Source: Mastigias papua (taxonomy: Eukaryota > Cnidaria > Scyphozoa > Rhizostomeae > Mastigiidae). From it: a stretch of 64,000 bases of DNA. The stretch lies in the NCBI GenBank assembly GCA_964019165.1, contig OZ025274.1, positions 202,001 to 266,000 on the forward strand, written 5' to 3'. Of this stretch, positions 30,286 to 45,200 are shown piece after piece. Numbering within the stretch: the stretch's first letter is position 1; each line of letters begins with the position of its first letter. The position numbers and the translations under genes were made by a program. The notes under the pieces were generated by a model. That model made no database searches and was not told the origin of the DNA. It saw only the letters and a list, made by a program, of their open reading frames with translations.

Positions 30286-33200
30286 AGATTAAAAAGTGGT
30301 GAAAATGAGCCAATTTTGGCCAAAAAGTAAGGCTATAACCTTTGGTTTTTGATGAAAAATGACCAGAATTGAAATTGATTGATTTTGATTGGAGATTAAA
30401 AAGTGGTGAAAATGAGCCAATTTTGGCCAAAAAGTAAGGCTATAACCTTTGGTTTTTGATGAAACATGACCAGAATTGAAATTGATTGATTTTGATTGGA
30501 GATTAAAAAGTGGTGAAAATGAGCCAATTTTGGCCAAAAAGTAAGGCTATAACCTTTGGTTTTTGATGAAACATGACCAGAATTGAAATTGATTGATTTT
30601 GATTGGAGATTAAAAAGTGGTGAAAATGAGCCAATTTTGGCCAAAAAGTAAGGCTATAACCTTTGGTTTTTGATGAAAAATGACCAGAATTGAAATTGAT
30701 TGATTTTGATTGGAGATTAAAAAGTGGTGAAAATGAGCCAATTTTGGCCAAAAAGTAAGGCTATAACCTTTGGTTTTTGATGAAAAATGACCAGAATTGA
30801 AATTGATTGATTTTGATTGGAGATTAAAAAGTGGTGAAAATGAGCCAATTTTGGCCAAAAAGTAAGGCTCTAACCTTTGGTTTTTGATGAAACATGACCA
30901 GAATTGAAATTGATTGATTTTGATTGGAGATTGAAAAGTGGTGAAAATGAGCCAATTTTGGCCAAAAAGTAAGGCTATAACCTTTGGTTTTTGATGCAAC
31001 ATGACCAGAATTGAAATTGATTGATTTTGATTGGAGATTAAAAAGTGGTGAAAATGAGCCAATTTTGGCCAAAAAGTAAGGCTATAGCCTTTGGTTTTTG
31101 ATGACAAATGACCAGAATTGCAATTGATTGATTTTGATTGGAGATTAAAAAGTGGTGAAAATGAGCCAATTTTGGCCAAAAAGTAAGGCTATAACCTTTG
31201 GTTTTTGATGCAACATGACCAGAATTGAAATTGATTGATTTTGATTGGAGATTAAAAAGTGGTGAAAATGAGCCAATTTTGGCCAAAAAGTAAGGCTATA
31301 GCCTTTGGTTTTTGATGACAAATGACCAGAATTGCAATTGATTGATTTTGATTGGAGATTAAAAAGTGGTGAAAATGAGCCAATTTTGGCCAAAAAGTAA
31401 GGCTATAACCTTTGGTTTTTGATGAAAAATGACCAGAATTGAAATTGATTGATTTTGATTGGAGATTAAAAAGTGGTGAAAATGAGCCAATTTTGGCCAA
31501 AAAGTAAGGCTATAACCTTTGGTTTTTGATGAAAAATGACCAGAATTGAAATTGATTGATTTTGATTGGAGATTAAAAAGTGGTGAAAATGAGCCAATTT
31601 TGGCCAAAAAGTAAGGCTATAACCTTTGGTTTTTGATGAAACATGACCAGAATTGAAATTGATTGATTTTGATTGGAGATTAAAAAGTGGTGAAAATGAG
31701 CCAATTTTGGCCAAAAAGTAAGGCTATAGCCTTTGGTTTTTGATGACAAATGACCAGAATTGAAATTGATTGATTTTGATTGGAGATTAAAAAGTGGTGA
31801 AAATGAGCCAATTTTGGCCAAAAAGTAAGGCTATAACCTTTGGCTTTTGATGATAAATGACCAGAATTGAAATTGATTGATTTTGATTGGAGATTAAAAA
31901 GTGGTGAAAATGAGCCAATTTTGGCCAAAAAGTAAGGCTATAGCCTTTGGTTTTTGATGAAAAATGACCAGAATTGAAATTGATTGATTTTGATTGGAGA
32001 TTAAAAAGTGGTGAAAATGAGCCAATTTTGGCCAAAAAGTAAGGCTATAACCTTTGGTTTTTGATGAAAAATGACCAGAATTGAAATTGATTGATTTTGA
32101 TTGGAGATTAAAAAGTGGTGAAAATGAGCCAATTTTGGCCAAAAAGTAAGGCTATAACCTTTGGCTATTGATGATAAATGACCAGAAGTGCAATTCATTG
32201 ATTTTGATTGGAGATTAAAAAGTGGTGAAAATGAGCCAATTTTGGCCAAAAAGTAAGGCTATAACCTTTGGTTTTTGATGAAAAATGACCAGAATTGAAA
32301 TTGATTGATTTTGATTGGAGATTAAAAAGTGGTGAAAATGAGCCAATTTTGGCCAAAAAGTAAGGCTATAACCTTTGGCTATTGATGAACAATGACCAGA
32401 ATTGAAATTGATTGATTTTGATTGGAGATTAAAAAGTGGTGAAAATGAGCCAATTTTGGCCAAAAAGTAAGGCTATAACCTTTGGTTTTTGATGAAACAT
32501 GACCAGAATTGAAATTGATTGATTTTGATTGGAGATTAAAAAGTGGTGAAAATGAGCCAATTTTGGCCAAAAAGTAAGGCTATAGCCTTTGGTTTTTGAT
32601 GACAAATGACCAGAATTGAAATTGATTGATTTTGATTGGAGATTAAAAAGTGGTGAAAATGAGCCAATTTTGGCCAAAAAGTAAGGCTATAACCTTTGGC
32701 TTTTGATGATAAATGACCAGAATTGAAATTGATTGATTTTGATTGGAGATTAAAAAGTGGTGAAAATGAGCCAATTTTGGCCAAAAAGTAGGGCTATAGC
32801 CTTTGGTTTTTGATGAAAAATGACCAGAATTGAAATTGATTGATTTTGATTGGAGATTAAAAAGTGGTGAAAATGAGCCAATTTTGGCCAAAAAGTAAGG
32901 CTATAACCTTTGGTTTTTGATGAAAAATGACCAGAATTGAAATTGATTGATTTTGATTGGAGATTAAAAAGTGGTGAAAATGAGCCAATTTTGGCCAAAA
33001 AGTAAGGCTATAACCTTTGGCTATTGATGATAAATGACCAGAAGTGCAATTCATTGATTTTGATTGGAGATTAAAAAGTGGTGAAAATGAGCCAATTTTG
33101 GCCAAAAAGTAAGGCTATAACCTTTGGTTTTTGAAGAAAAATGACCAGAATTGAAATTGATTGATTTTGATTGGAGATTAAAAAGTGGTGAAAATGAGCC

Positions 33201-36200
33201 AATTTTGGCCAAAAAGTAAGGCTATAACCTTTGGTTTTTGATGAAAAATGACCAGAATTGAAATTGATTGATTTTGATTGGAGATTAAGAAGTGGTGAAA
33301 ATGAGCCAATTTTGGCCAAAAAGTAAGGCTATAACCTTTGGTTTTTGATGAAAAATGACCAGACTTGAAATTGATTGATTTTGATTGGAGATTAAAATGT
33401 GGTGAAAATGAGCCAATTTTGGCCAAAAAGTAAGGCTATAACCTTTGGTTTTTGATGAAAAATGACCAGAATTGAAATTGATTGATTTTGATTGGAGATT
33501 AAAAAGTGGTGAAAATGAGCCAATTTTGGCCAAAAAGTAAGGCTATAGCCTATGGTTTTTGATGACAAATGACCAGAATTGAAATTGATTGATTTTGATT
33601 GGAGATTAAAAAGTGGTGAAAATGAGCCAATTTTGGCCAAAAAGTAAGGCTATAACCTTTGTTTTTTGATGAAAAATGACCAGAATTGAAATTGATTGAT
33701 TTTGATTGGAGATTAAAAAGTGGTGAAAATGAGCCAATTTTGGCCAAAAAGTAAGGCTATAACTTTTGGGTTTTTGATGAAAACTGACCAGAATTGAAAT
33801 TGATTGATTTTGATTGGAGATTAAAAAGTGGTGAAAATGAGCCAATTTTGGCCAAAAAGTAAGGCTATAACCTTTGGTTTTTGATGAAAAATGACCAGAA
33901 TTGAAATTGATTGATTTTGATTGGAGATTGAAAAGTGGTGAAACTTAGCCAATTTTGGCCAAAAAGTAAGGCTATAATCTGTGGTTGTTGATGACAAATG
34001 ACCAGAATTGAAATTGATTGATTTTGATTGGAGATTAAAAAGTGGTGAAAATGAGCCAATTTTGGCCAAAAAGTAAGGCTATAACCTGTGGGTTTTTGAT
34101 GAAAAATGACCAGAATTGAAATTGATTGATTTTGATTGGAGATTAAAAAGTGGTGAAAATGAGCCAATTCTGGCCAAAAAGTAAGGCTATAATCTTTGGT
34201 TTTTGATGAAAAATGACCAGAATTGAAATTGATTGATTTTGATTGGAGATTAAAAAGTGGTGAAAATGAGCCAATTTTGGCCAAAAAGTAAGGCTATAAC
34301 CTTTGGTTTTTGATGAAAAATGACCAGAATTGAAATTGATTGATTTTGATTGGAGATTAAAAAGTGGTGAAAATGAGCCAATTTTGGCCAAAAAGTAAGG
34401 ATATAACCTTTGGTTTTTGATGAAACATGACCAGAATTGAAATTGATTGATTTTGATTGGAGATTAAAAAGTGGTGAAAATGAGCCAATTTTGGCCAAAA
34501 AGTAAGGCTATAACTTTTGGGTTTTTGATGAAAACTGACCAGAATTGAAATTGATTGATTTTGATTGGAGATTAAAAAGTGGTGAAAATGAGCCAATTTT
34601 GGCCAAAAAGTAAGGCTATAACCTTTGGTTTTTGATGAAAAATGACCAGAATTGAAATTGATTGATTTTGATTGGAGATTGAAAAGTGGTGAAACTTAGC
34701 CAATTTTGGCCAAAAAGTAAGGCTATAATCTGTGGTTGTTGATGACAAATGACCAGAATTGAAATTGATTGATTTTGATTGGAGATTAAAAAGTGGTGAA
34801 AATGAGCCAATTTTGGCCAAAAAGTAAGGCTATAACCTTTGGGTTTTTGATGAAAAATGACCAGAATTGAAATTGATTGATTTTGATTGGAGATTAAAAA
34901 GTGGTGAAAATGAGCCAATTCTGGCCAAAAAGTAAGGCTATAATCTTTGGTTTTTGATGAAAAATGACCAGAATTGAAATTGATTGATTTTGATTGGAGA
35001 TTAAAAAGTGGTGAAAATGAGCCAATTTTGGCCAAAAAGTAAGGCTATAATCTTTGGTTTTTGATGAAAAATGACCAGAACTGAAATTGATTGATTTTGA
35101 TTGGAGATTAAAAAGTGGTGAAAATGAGCCAATTTTGGCCAAGAAGTAAGGCTATAACCTTTGGTTTTTGATGACAAATGACCAGAATTGAAATTGATTG
35201 ATTTTGATTGGAGATTAAAAAGTGGTGAAAATGAGCCAATTTTGGCCAAAAAGTAAGGCTATAACCTTTGGCTATTGATGATAAATGACCAGAAGTGCAA
35301 TTCATTGATTTTGATTGGAGATTAAAAAGTGGTGAAAATGAGCCAATTTTGGCCAAAAAGTAAGGCTATAATCTTTGGTTTTTGATGAAAAATGACCAGA
35401 ACTGAAATTGATTGATTTTGATTGGAGATTAAAAAGTGGTGAAAATGAGCCAATTTTGGCCAAAAAGTAAGGCTATAACCTTTGGTTTTTGATGAAAAAT
35501 GACCAGAATTGAAATTGATTGATTTTGATTGGAGATTAAAAAGTGGTGAAAATGAGCCAATTTTGGCCAAAAAGTAAGGCTATAACCTTTGGTTTTTGAT
35601 GAAAAGTGACCAGAATTGAAATTGATTGATTTTGATTGGAGATTAAAAAGTGGTGAAAATGAGCCAATTTTGGCCAAAAAGTAAGGCTATAACTTTTGGG
35701 TTTTTGATGAAAACTGACCAGAATTGAAATTGATTGATTTTGATTGGAGATGAAAAAGTGGTGAAAATGAGCCAATTTTGGCCAAAAAGTAAGGCTATAA
35801 CCTTTGGTTTTTGATGAAAAATGACCAGAATTGAAATTGATTGAGTTTGATTGGAGATTAAACAGTGGTGAAAATGAGCCAATTTTGGCCAAAAAGTAAG
35901 GCTATAACTTTTGGGTTTTTGATGAAAACTGACCAGAATTGAAATTGATTGATTTTGATTGGAGATTAAAAAGTGGTGAAAATGAGCCAATTTTGGCCAA
36001 AAAGTAAGGCTATAACCTTTGGTTTTTGATGACAAATGACCAGAATTGAAATTGATTGATTTTGATTGGAGATTAAAAAGTGGTGAAAATGAGCCAATTT
36101 TGGCCAAAAAGTAAGGCTATAACCTTTGCTGTTTGATGAAAAGTCACCAGAATTGAAATTGATTGATTTTGATTGGAGATTAAAAAGTGGTGAAAATGAG

Positions 36201-39200
36201 CCAATTTTGGCCAAAAAGTAAGGCTATAACCTTTGGCTTTTGATGATAAATGACCAGAATTGAAATTGATTGATTTTGATTGGAGATTAAAAAGTGGTGA
36301 AAATGAGCCAATTTTGGCCAAAAAGTAAGGCTATAACCTTTGGTTTTTGATGAAAAATGACCAGAATTGAAATTGATTGATTTTGATTGGAGATTAAGAA
36401 GTGGTGAAAATGAGCCAATTTTGGCCAAAAAGTAAGGCTATAACCTTTGGTTTTTGATGACAAATGACCAGAATTGAAATTGATTGATTTTGATTGGAGA
36501 TTAAAAAGTGGTGAAAATGAGCCAATTTTGGCCAAAAAGTAAGGCTATAACCTTTGCTGTTTGATGAAAAGTCACCAGAATTGAAATTGATTGATTTTGA
36601 TTGGAGATTAAAAAGTGGTGAAAATGAGCCAATTTTGGCCAAAAAGTAAGGATATAACCTTTGGTTTTTGATGAAAAATGACCAGACTTGAAATTGATTG
36701 ATTTTGATTGGAGATTAAAAAGTGGTGAAAATGAGCCAATTTTGGCCAAAAAGTAAGGCTATAACCTTTGGTTTTTGATGAAAAATGACCAGAATTGAAA
36801 TTGATTGATTTTGATTGGAGATTAAAAAGTGGTGAAAATGAGCCAATTTTGGCCAAAAAGTAAGGCTATAGCCTATGGTTTTTGATGACAAATGACCAGA
36901 ATTGAAATTGATTGATTTTGATTGGAGATTAAAAAGTGGTGAAAATGAGCCAATTTTGGCCAAAAAGTAAGGCTATAACCTTTGGCTTTTGATGATAAAT
37001 GACCAGAATTGAAATTGATTGATTTTGATTGGAGATTAAACAGTGGTGAAAATGAGCCAATTTTGGCCAAAAAGTAAGGCTATAACCTTTGTTTTTTGAT
37101 GAAAAATGACCAGAATTGAAATTGATTGATTTTGATTGGAGATTAAAAAGTGGTGAAAATGAGCCAATTTTGGCCAAAAAGTAAGGCTATAACTTTTGGG
37201 TTTTTGATGAAAACTGACCAGAATTGAAATTGATTGATGTTGATTGGAGATTAAAAAGTGGTGAAAATGAGCCAATTTTGGCCAAAAAGTAAGGCTATAA
37301 CCTTTGGTTTTTGATGAAAAATGACCAGAATTGAAATTGATTGATTTTGATTGGAGATTGAAAAGTGGTGAAACTTAGCCAATTTTGGCCAAAAAGTAAG
37401 GCTATAATCTGTGGTTGTTGATGACAAATGACCAGAATTGAAATTGATTGATTTTGATTGGAGATTAAAAAGTGGTGAAAATGAGCCAATTTTGGCCAAA
37501 AAGTAAGGCTATAACCTTTGGGTTTTTGATGAAAAATGACCAGAATTGAAATTGATTGATTTTGATTGGAGATTAAAAAGTGGTGAAAATGAGCCAATTC
37601 TGGCCAAAAAGTAAGGCTATAATCTTTGGTTTTTGATGAAAAATGACCAGAATTGAAATTGATTGATTTTGATTGGAGATTAAAAAGTGGTGAAAATGAG
37701 CCAATTTTGGCCAAAAAGTAAGGCTATAATCTTTGGTTTTTGATGAAAAATGACCAGAACTGAAATTGATTGATTTTGATTGGAGATTAAAAAGTGGTGA
37801 AAATGAGCCAATTTTGGCCAAGAAGTAAGGCTATAACCTTTGGTTTTTGATGACAAATGACCAGAATTGAAATTGATTGATTTTGATTGGAGATTAAAAA
37901 GTGGTGAAAATGAGCCAATTTTGGCCAAAAAGTAAGGCTATAACCTTTGGCTATTGATGATAAATGACCAGAAGTGCAATTCATTGATTTTGATTGGAGA
38001 TTAAAAAGTGGTGAAAATGAGCCAATTTTGGCCAAAAAGTAAGGCTATAACCTTTGGTTTTTGATGAAAAATGACCAGAATTGAAATTGATTGATTTTGA
38101 TTGGAGATTAAAAAGTGGTGAAAATGAGCCAATTTTGGCCAAAAAGTAAGGCTATAACCTTTGGTTTTTGATGAAAAATGACCAGAATTGAAACTGATTG
38201 ATTTTGATTGGAGATTAAAAAGTGGTGAAAATGAGCCAATTCTGGCCAAAAAGTAAGGCTATAACCTTTGGTTTTTGATGAAACATGACCAGAATTGAAA
38301 TTGATTGATTTTGATTGGAGATTAAAAAGTGGTGAAAATGAGCCAATTTTGGCCAAAAAGTAAGGCTATAACCTTTGGCTATTGATGATAAATGACCAGA
38401 CGTGCAATTCATTGATTTTGATTGGAGATTAAAAAGTGGTGAAAATGAGCCAATTTTGGCCAAAACGTAAGGCTATAACCTTTGGTTTTTGATGACAAAT
38501 GACCAGAATTGAAATTGATTGATTTTGATTGGAGATTAAAAAGTGGTGAAAATGAGCCAATTTTGGCCAAAAAGTAAGGCTATAACCTTTGGTTTTTGAT
38601 GACAAATGACCAGAATTGAAATTGATTGATTTTGATTGGAGATTAAAAAGTGGTGAAAATGAGCCAATTTTGGCCAAAAAGTAAGGCTATAACCTTTGGT
38701 TTTTGATGAAAAATGACCAGAATTGAAATTGATTGATTTTGATTGGAGATTAAAAAGTGGTGAAAATGAGCCAATTTTGGCCAAAAAGTAAGGCTATAAC
38801 CTTTGGATTTTGATGAAAACTGACCAGAATTGAAATTGATTGATTTTGATTGGAGATTAAAAAGTGGTGAAAATGAGCCAATTTTGGCCAAAAAGTAAGG
38901 CTATAACCTTTGGTTTTTGATGAAAAATGACCAGAATTGAAATTGATTGATTTTGATTGGAGATTAAAAAGTGGTGAAAATGAGCCAATTTTGGCCAAGA
39001 AGTAAGGCTATAACCTTTGGTTTTTGATGAAAAATGACCAGAATTGAAATTGATTGATTTTGATTGGAGATTAAAAAGTGGTGAAAATGAGCCAATTTTG
39101 GCCAAAAAGTAAGGCTATAACCTGTGGTTTTTGATGAAAAATGACCAGAATTGAAATTGATTGATTTTGATTGGAGATTAAAAAGTGGTGAAAATGAGCC

Positions 39201-42200
39201 AATTTTGGCCAAAAAGTAAGGCTATAACCTGTGGTTTTTGATGAAAAATGACCAGAATTGAAATTGATTGATTTTGATTGGAGATTAAAAAGTGGTGAAA
39301 ATGAGCCAATTTTGGCCAAAAAGTAAGGCTATAACCTTTGGTTTTTGATGCAAAATGACCAGAATTGAAATTGATTGATTTTGATTGGAGATTAAAACGT
39401 GGTGAAAATGAGCCAATTTTGGCCAAAAAGTAAGGCTATAACCTTTGGTTTTTGATGAAAAATGACCAGAAGTGAAATTGATTGATTTTGATTGGAGATT
39501 AAAAAGTGGTGAAAATGAGCCAATTTTGGCCAAAAAGTAAGGCTATAACCTTTGGATTTTGATGAAATATGACCAGAATTGAAATTGATTGATTTTGATT
39601 GGAGATTAAAAAGTGGTGAAAATGAGCCAATTTTGGCCAAAATGTAAGGCTATAGCCTTTGGTTTCTGATGACAAATGACCAGAATTGAAATTGATTGAT
39701 TTTGATTGGAGATTAAAAAGTGGTGAAAATGAGCCAATTTTGGCCAAAAAGTAAGGCTATAACCTTTGGTTTTTGATGAAAAATGACCAGAATTGAAATT
39801 GATTGATTTTGATTGGAGATTAAAAAGTGGTAAAAATGAGCCAATTTTGGCCAAAAAGTAAGGCTATAACCTTTGGATTTTGATGAAAACTGACCAGAAT
39901 TGAAATTGATTGATTTTGATTGGAGATTAAAAAGTGGTGAAAATGAGCCAATTTTGGCCAAAAAGTAAGGCTATAACCTTTGGTTTTTGATGAAAAATGA
40001 CCAGAATTGAAATTGATTGATTTTGATTGGAGATTAAAAAGTGGTGAAAATGAGCCAATTTTGGCCAAGAAGTAAGGCTATAACCTTTGCTGTTTGATGA
40101 AAAGTCACCAGAATTGAAATTGATTGATTTTGATTGGAGATTAAAAAGTGGTGAAAATGAGCCAATTTTGGCCAAAAAGTAAGGCTATAACCTTTGGTTT
40201 TTGATGAAAAATGACCAGAATTGAAATTGATTGATTTTGATTGGAGATTAAACAGTGGTGAAAATGAGCCAATTTTGGCCAAAAAGTAAGGCTATAACCT
40301 TTGGTTTTTGATGAAAAATGACCAGAATTGAAATTGATTGATTTTGATTGGAGATTAAAAAGTGGTGAAAATGAGCCAATTTTGGCCAAAAAGTAAGGCT
40401 ATAACCTTTGGTTTTTGATGAAAACTGACCAGAAGTGAAATTGATTGATTTTGATTGGAGATTAAAAAGTGGTGAAAATGAGCCAATTTTGGCCAAGAAG
40501 TAAGGCTATAACCTTTGGATTTTGATGAAAAATGACCAGAATTGAAATTGATTGATTTTGATTGGAGATTAAAAAGTGGTGAAAATGAGCCAATTTTGGC
40601 CAAAAAGTAAGGCTATAGCCTTTGGTTTCTGATGACAAATGACCAGAATTGAAATTGATTGATTTTGATTGGAGATTAAAAAGTGGCGAAAATGAGCCAA
40701 TTTTGGCCAAAAAGTAAGGCTATATCCTTTGGCTTTTGATGATAAATGACCAGAATTGAAATTGATTGATTTTGATTGGAGATTAAAAAGTGGTGAAAAT
40801 GAGCCAATTTTGGCCAAAAAGTAAGGCTATAATCTTTGGTTTTTGATGAAAAATGACCAGAAGTGAAATTGATTGATTTTGATTGGAGATTAAAAAGTGG
40901 TGAAAATGAGCCAATTTTGGCCAAAAAGTAAGGCTATAACCTTTGGTTTTTGATGAAAAATGACCAGAAGTGAAATTGATTGATTTTGATTGGAGATTAA
41001 AAAGTGGTGAAAATGAGCCAATTTTGGCCAAAAAGTAAGGCTATAACCTTTGGATTTTGATGAAAAATGACCAGAATTGAAATTGATTGATTTTGATTGG
41101 AGATTAAAAAGTGGTGAAAATGAGCCAATTTTGGCCAAAAAGTAAGGCTATAGCCTTTGGTTTCTGATGACAAATGACCAGAATTGAAATTGATTGATTT
41201 TGATTGGAGATTAAAAAGTGGTGAAAATGAGCCAATTTTGGCCAAAAAGTAAGGCTATAACCTTTGGTTTTTGATGAAAAATGACCAGAATTGAAATTGA
41301 TTGATTTTGATTGGAGATTAAAAAGTGGTGAAAATGAGCCAATTTTGGCCAAAAAGTAAGGCTATAACCTTTGGTTTTTGATGAAAACTGACCAGAAGTG
41401 AAATTGATTGATTTTGATTGGAGATTAAAAAGTGGTGAAAATGAGCCAATTTTGGCCAAGAAGTAAGGCTATAACCTTTGGATTTTGATGAAAAATGACC
41501 AGAATTGAAATTGATTGATTTTGATTGGAGATTAAAAAGTGGTGAAAATGAGCCAATTTTGGCCAAAAAGTAAGGCTATAGCCTTTGGTTTCTGATGACA
41601 AATGACCAGAATTGAAATTGATTGATTTTGATTGGAGATTAAAAAGTGGCGAAAATGAGCCAATTTTGGCCAAAAAGTAAGGCTATATCCTTTGGCTTTT
41701 GATGATAAATGACCAGAATTGAAATTGATTGATTTTGATTGGAGATTAAAAAGTGGTGAAAATGAGCCAATTTTGGCCAAAAAGTAAGGCTATAATCTTT
41801 GGTTTTTGATGAAAAATGACCAGAAGTGAAATTGATTGATTTTGATTGGAGATTAAAAAGTGGTGAAAATGAGCCAATTTTGGCCAAAAAGTAAGGCTAT
41901 AACCTTTGGATTTTGATGAAAAATGACCAGAATTGAAATTGATTGATTTTGATTGGAGATTAAAAAGTGGTGAAAATGAGCCAATTTTGGCCAAAAAGTA
42001 AGGCTATAACCTTTGGTTTTTGATGAAAAATGACCAGAAGTGAAATTGATTGATTTTGATTGGAGATTAAAAAGTGGTGAAAATGAGCCAATTTTGGCCA
42101 AAAAGTAAGGCTATAACCTTTGGATTTTGATGAAAAATGACCAGAATTGAAATTGATTGATTTTGATTGGAGATTAAAAAGTGGTGAAAATGAGCCAATT

Positions 42201-45200
42201 TTGGCCAAAAAGTAAGGCTATAGCCTTTGGTTTCTGATGACAAATGATCAGAATTGAAATTGATTGATTTTGATTGGAGATTAAAAAGTGGTGAAAATGA
42301 GCCAATTTTGGCCAAAAAGTAAGGCTATAACCTTTGGCTTTTGATGATAAATGACCAGAATTGAAATTGATTGATTTTGATTGGAGATTAAAAAGTGGTG
42401 AAAATGAGCCAATTTTGGCCAAAAAGTAAGGCTATAATCTTTGGTTTTTGATGAAAAATGACCAGAAGTGAAATTGATTGATTTTGATTGGAGATTAAAA
42501 AGTGGTGAAAATGAGCCAATTTTGGCCAAAAAGTAAGGCTATAACCTTTGGATTTTGATGAAAAATGACCAGAATTGAAATTGATTGATTTTGATTGGAG
42601 ATTAAAAAGTGGTGAAAATGAGCCAATTTTGGCCAAAAAGTAAGGCTATAATCTTTGGTTTTTGATGAAAAATGACCAAAAGTGAAATTGATTGATTTTG
42701 ATTGGAGATTAAAAAGTGGTGAAAATGAGCCAATTTTGGCCAAAAAGTAAGGCTATAACCTTTGGATTTTGATGAAAAATGACCAGAATTGAAATTGATT
42801 GATTTTGATTGGAGATTAAAAAGTGGTGAAAATGAGCCAATTTTGGCCAAAAAGTAAGGCTATAACCTTTGGTTTTTGATGAAAAATGACCAGAAGTGAA
42901 ATTGATTGATTTTGATTGGAGATTAAAAAGTGGTGAAAATGAGCCAATTTTGGCCAAAAAGTAAGGCTATAACCTTTGGATTTTGATGAAAAATGACCAG
43001 AATTGAAATTGATTGATTTTGATTGGAGATTAAAAAGTGGTGAAAATGAGCCAATTTTGGCCAAAAAGTAAGGCTATAGCCTTTGGTTTCTGATGACAAA
43101 TGACCAGAATTGAAATTGATTGATTTTGATTGGAGATTAACAAGTGGTGAAAATGAGCCAATTTTGGCCAAAAAGTAAGGCTATAACCTTTGGCTTTTGA
43201 TGATAAATGACCAGAATTGAAATTGATTGATTTTGATTGGAGATTAAAAAGTGGTGAAAATGAGCCAATTTTGGCCAAAAAGTAAGGCTATAATCTTTGG
43301 TTTTTGATGAAAAATGACCGGAAGTGAAATTGATTGATTTTGATTGGAGATTAAAAAGTGGTGAAAATGAGCCAATTTTGGCCAAAAAGTAAGGCTATAA
43401 CCTTTGGATTTTGATGAAAAATGACCAGAATTGAAATTGATTGATTTTGATTGGAGATTAAAAAGTGGTGAAAATGAGCCAATTTTGGCCAAAAAGTAAG
43501 GCTATAGCCTTTGGTTTCTGATGACAAATGACTAGAATTGAAATTGATTGATTTTGATTGGAGATTAAAAAGTGGTGAAAATGAGCCAATTTTGGCCAAA
43601 AAGTAAGGCTATAACCTTTGGCTTTTGATGAAAAGTGACCAAAATTGAAATTGATTGATTTTGATTGGAGATTAAAAAGTGGTGAAAATGAGCCAATTTT
43701 GGCCAAAAAGTAAGGCTATAATCTTTGGTTTTTGATGAAAAATGACCAGAACTGAAATTGATTGATTTTGATTGGAGATTAAAAAGTGGTGAAAATGAGC
43801 CAATTTTGGCCAAAAAGTAAGGCTATAACCTTTGGTTTTTGATGAAAAATGACCAGAATTGAAATTGATTGATTTTAATTGGAGATTAAAAAGTGGTGAA
43901 AATGAGCCAATTTTGGCCAAAAAGTAAGGCTATAACCTTTGGATTTTGATGAAAAATGACCAGAATTGAAATTGATTGATTTTGATTGGAGATTAAAAAG
44001 TGGTGAAAATGAGCCAATTTTGGCCAAAAAGTAAGGCTATAGCCTTTGGTTTCTGATGACAAATGACCAGAATTGAAATTGATTGATTTTGATTGGAGAT
44101 TAAAAAGTGGTGAAAATGAGCCAATTTTGGCCAAAAAGTAAGGCTATAACCTTTGGCTTTTGATGATAAATGACCAGAATTGAAATTGATTGATTTTGAT
44201 TGGAGATTAAAAAGTGGTGAAAATGAGCCAATTTTGGCCAAAAAGTAAGGCTATAATCTTTGGTTTTTGATGAAAAATGACCAGAAGTGAAATTGATTGA
44301 TTTTGATTGGAGATTAAAAAGTGGTGAAAATGAGCCAATTTTGGCCAAAAAGTAAGGCTATAACCTTTGGATTTTGATGAAAAATGACCAGAATTGAAAT
44401 TGATTGATTTTGATTGGAGATAAAAAAGTGGTGAAAATGAGGCAATTTTGGCCAAAAAGTAAGGCTATAATCTTTGGTTTTTGATGAAAAATGACCAAAA
44501 GTGAAATTGATTGATTTTGATTGGAGATTAAAAAGTGGTGAAAATGAGCCAATTTTGGCCAAAAAGTAAGGCTATAACCTTTGGATTTTGATGAAAAATG
44601 ACCAGAATTGAAATTGATTGATTTTGATTGGAGATTAAAAAGTGGTGAAAATGAGCCAATTTTGGCCAAAAAGTAAGGCTATAACCTTTGGTTTTTGATG
44701 AAAAATGACAAGAAGTGAAATTGATTGATTTTGATTGGAGATTAAAAAGTGGTGAAAATGAGCCAATTTTGGCCAAAAAGTAAGGCTATAATCTTTGGTT
44801 TTTGATGAAAAATGACCAGAACTGAAATTGATTGATTTTGATTGGAGATTAAAAAGTGGTGAAAATGAGCCAATTTTGGCCAAAAAGTAAGGCTATAACC
44901 TTTGGTTTTTGATGAAAAATGACCAGAATTGAAATTGATTGATTTTAATTGGAGATTAAAAAGTGGTGAAAATGAGCCAATTTTGGCCAAAAAGTAAGGC
45001 TATAACCTTTGGATTTTGATGAAAAATGACCAGAATTGAAATTGATTGATTTTGATTGGAGATTAAAAAGTGGTGAAAATGAGCCAATTTTGGCCAAAAA
45101 GTAAGGCTATAGCCTTTGGTTTCTGATGACAAATGACCAGAATTGAAATTGATTGATTTTGATTGGAGATTAAAAAGTGGTGAAAATGAGCCAATTTTGG

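Noticed and set aside
29613..30322. Target-site duplication around the satellite PLE insertion
   Set aside because: About 36 bp are shared on both sides, but the flanks are satellite units that repeat anyway and differ at one position (cagtgg against aagtgg), so a TSD cannot be told from the next monomer.
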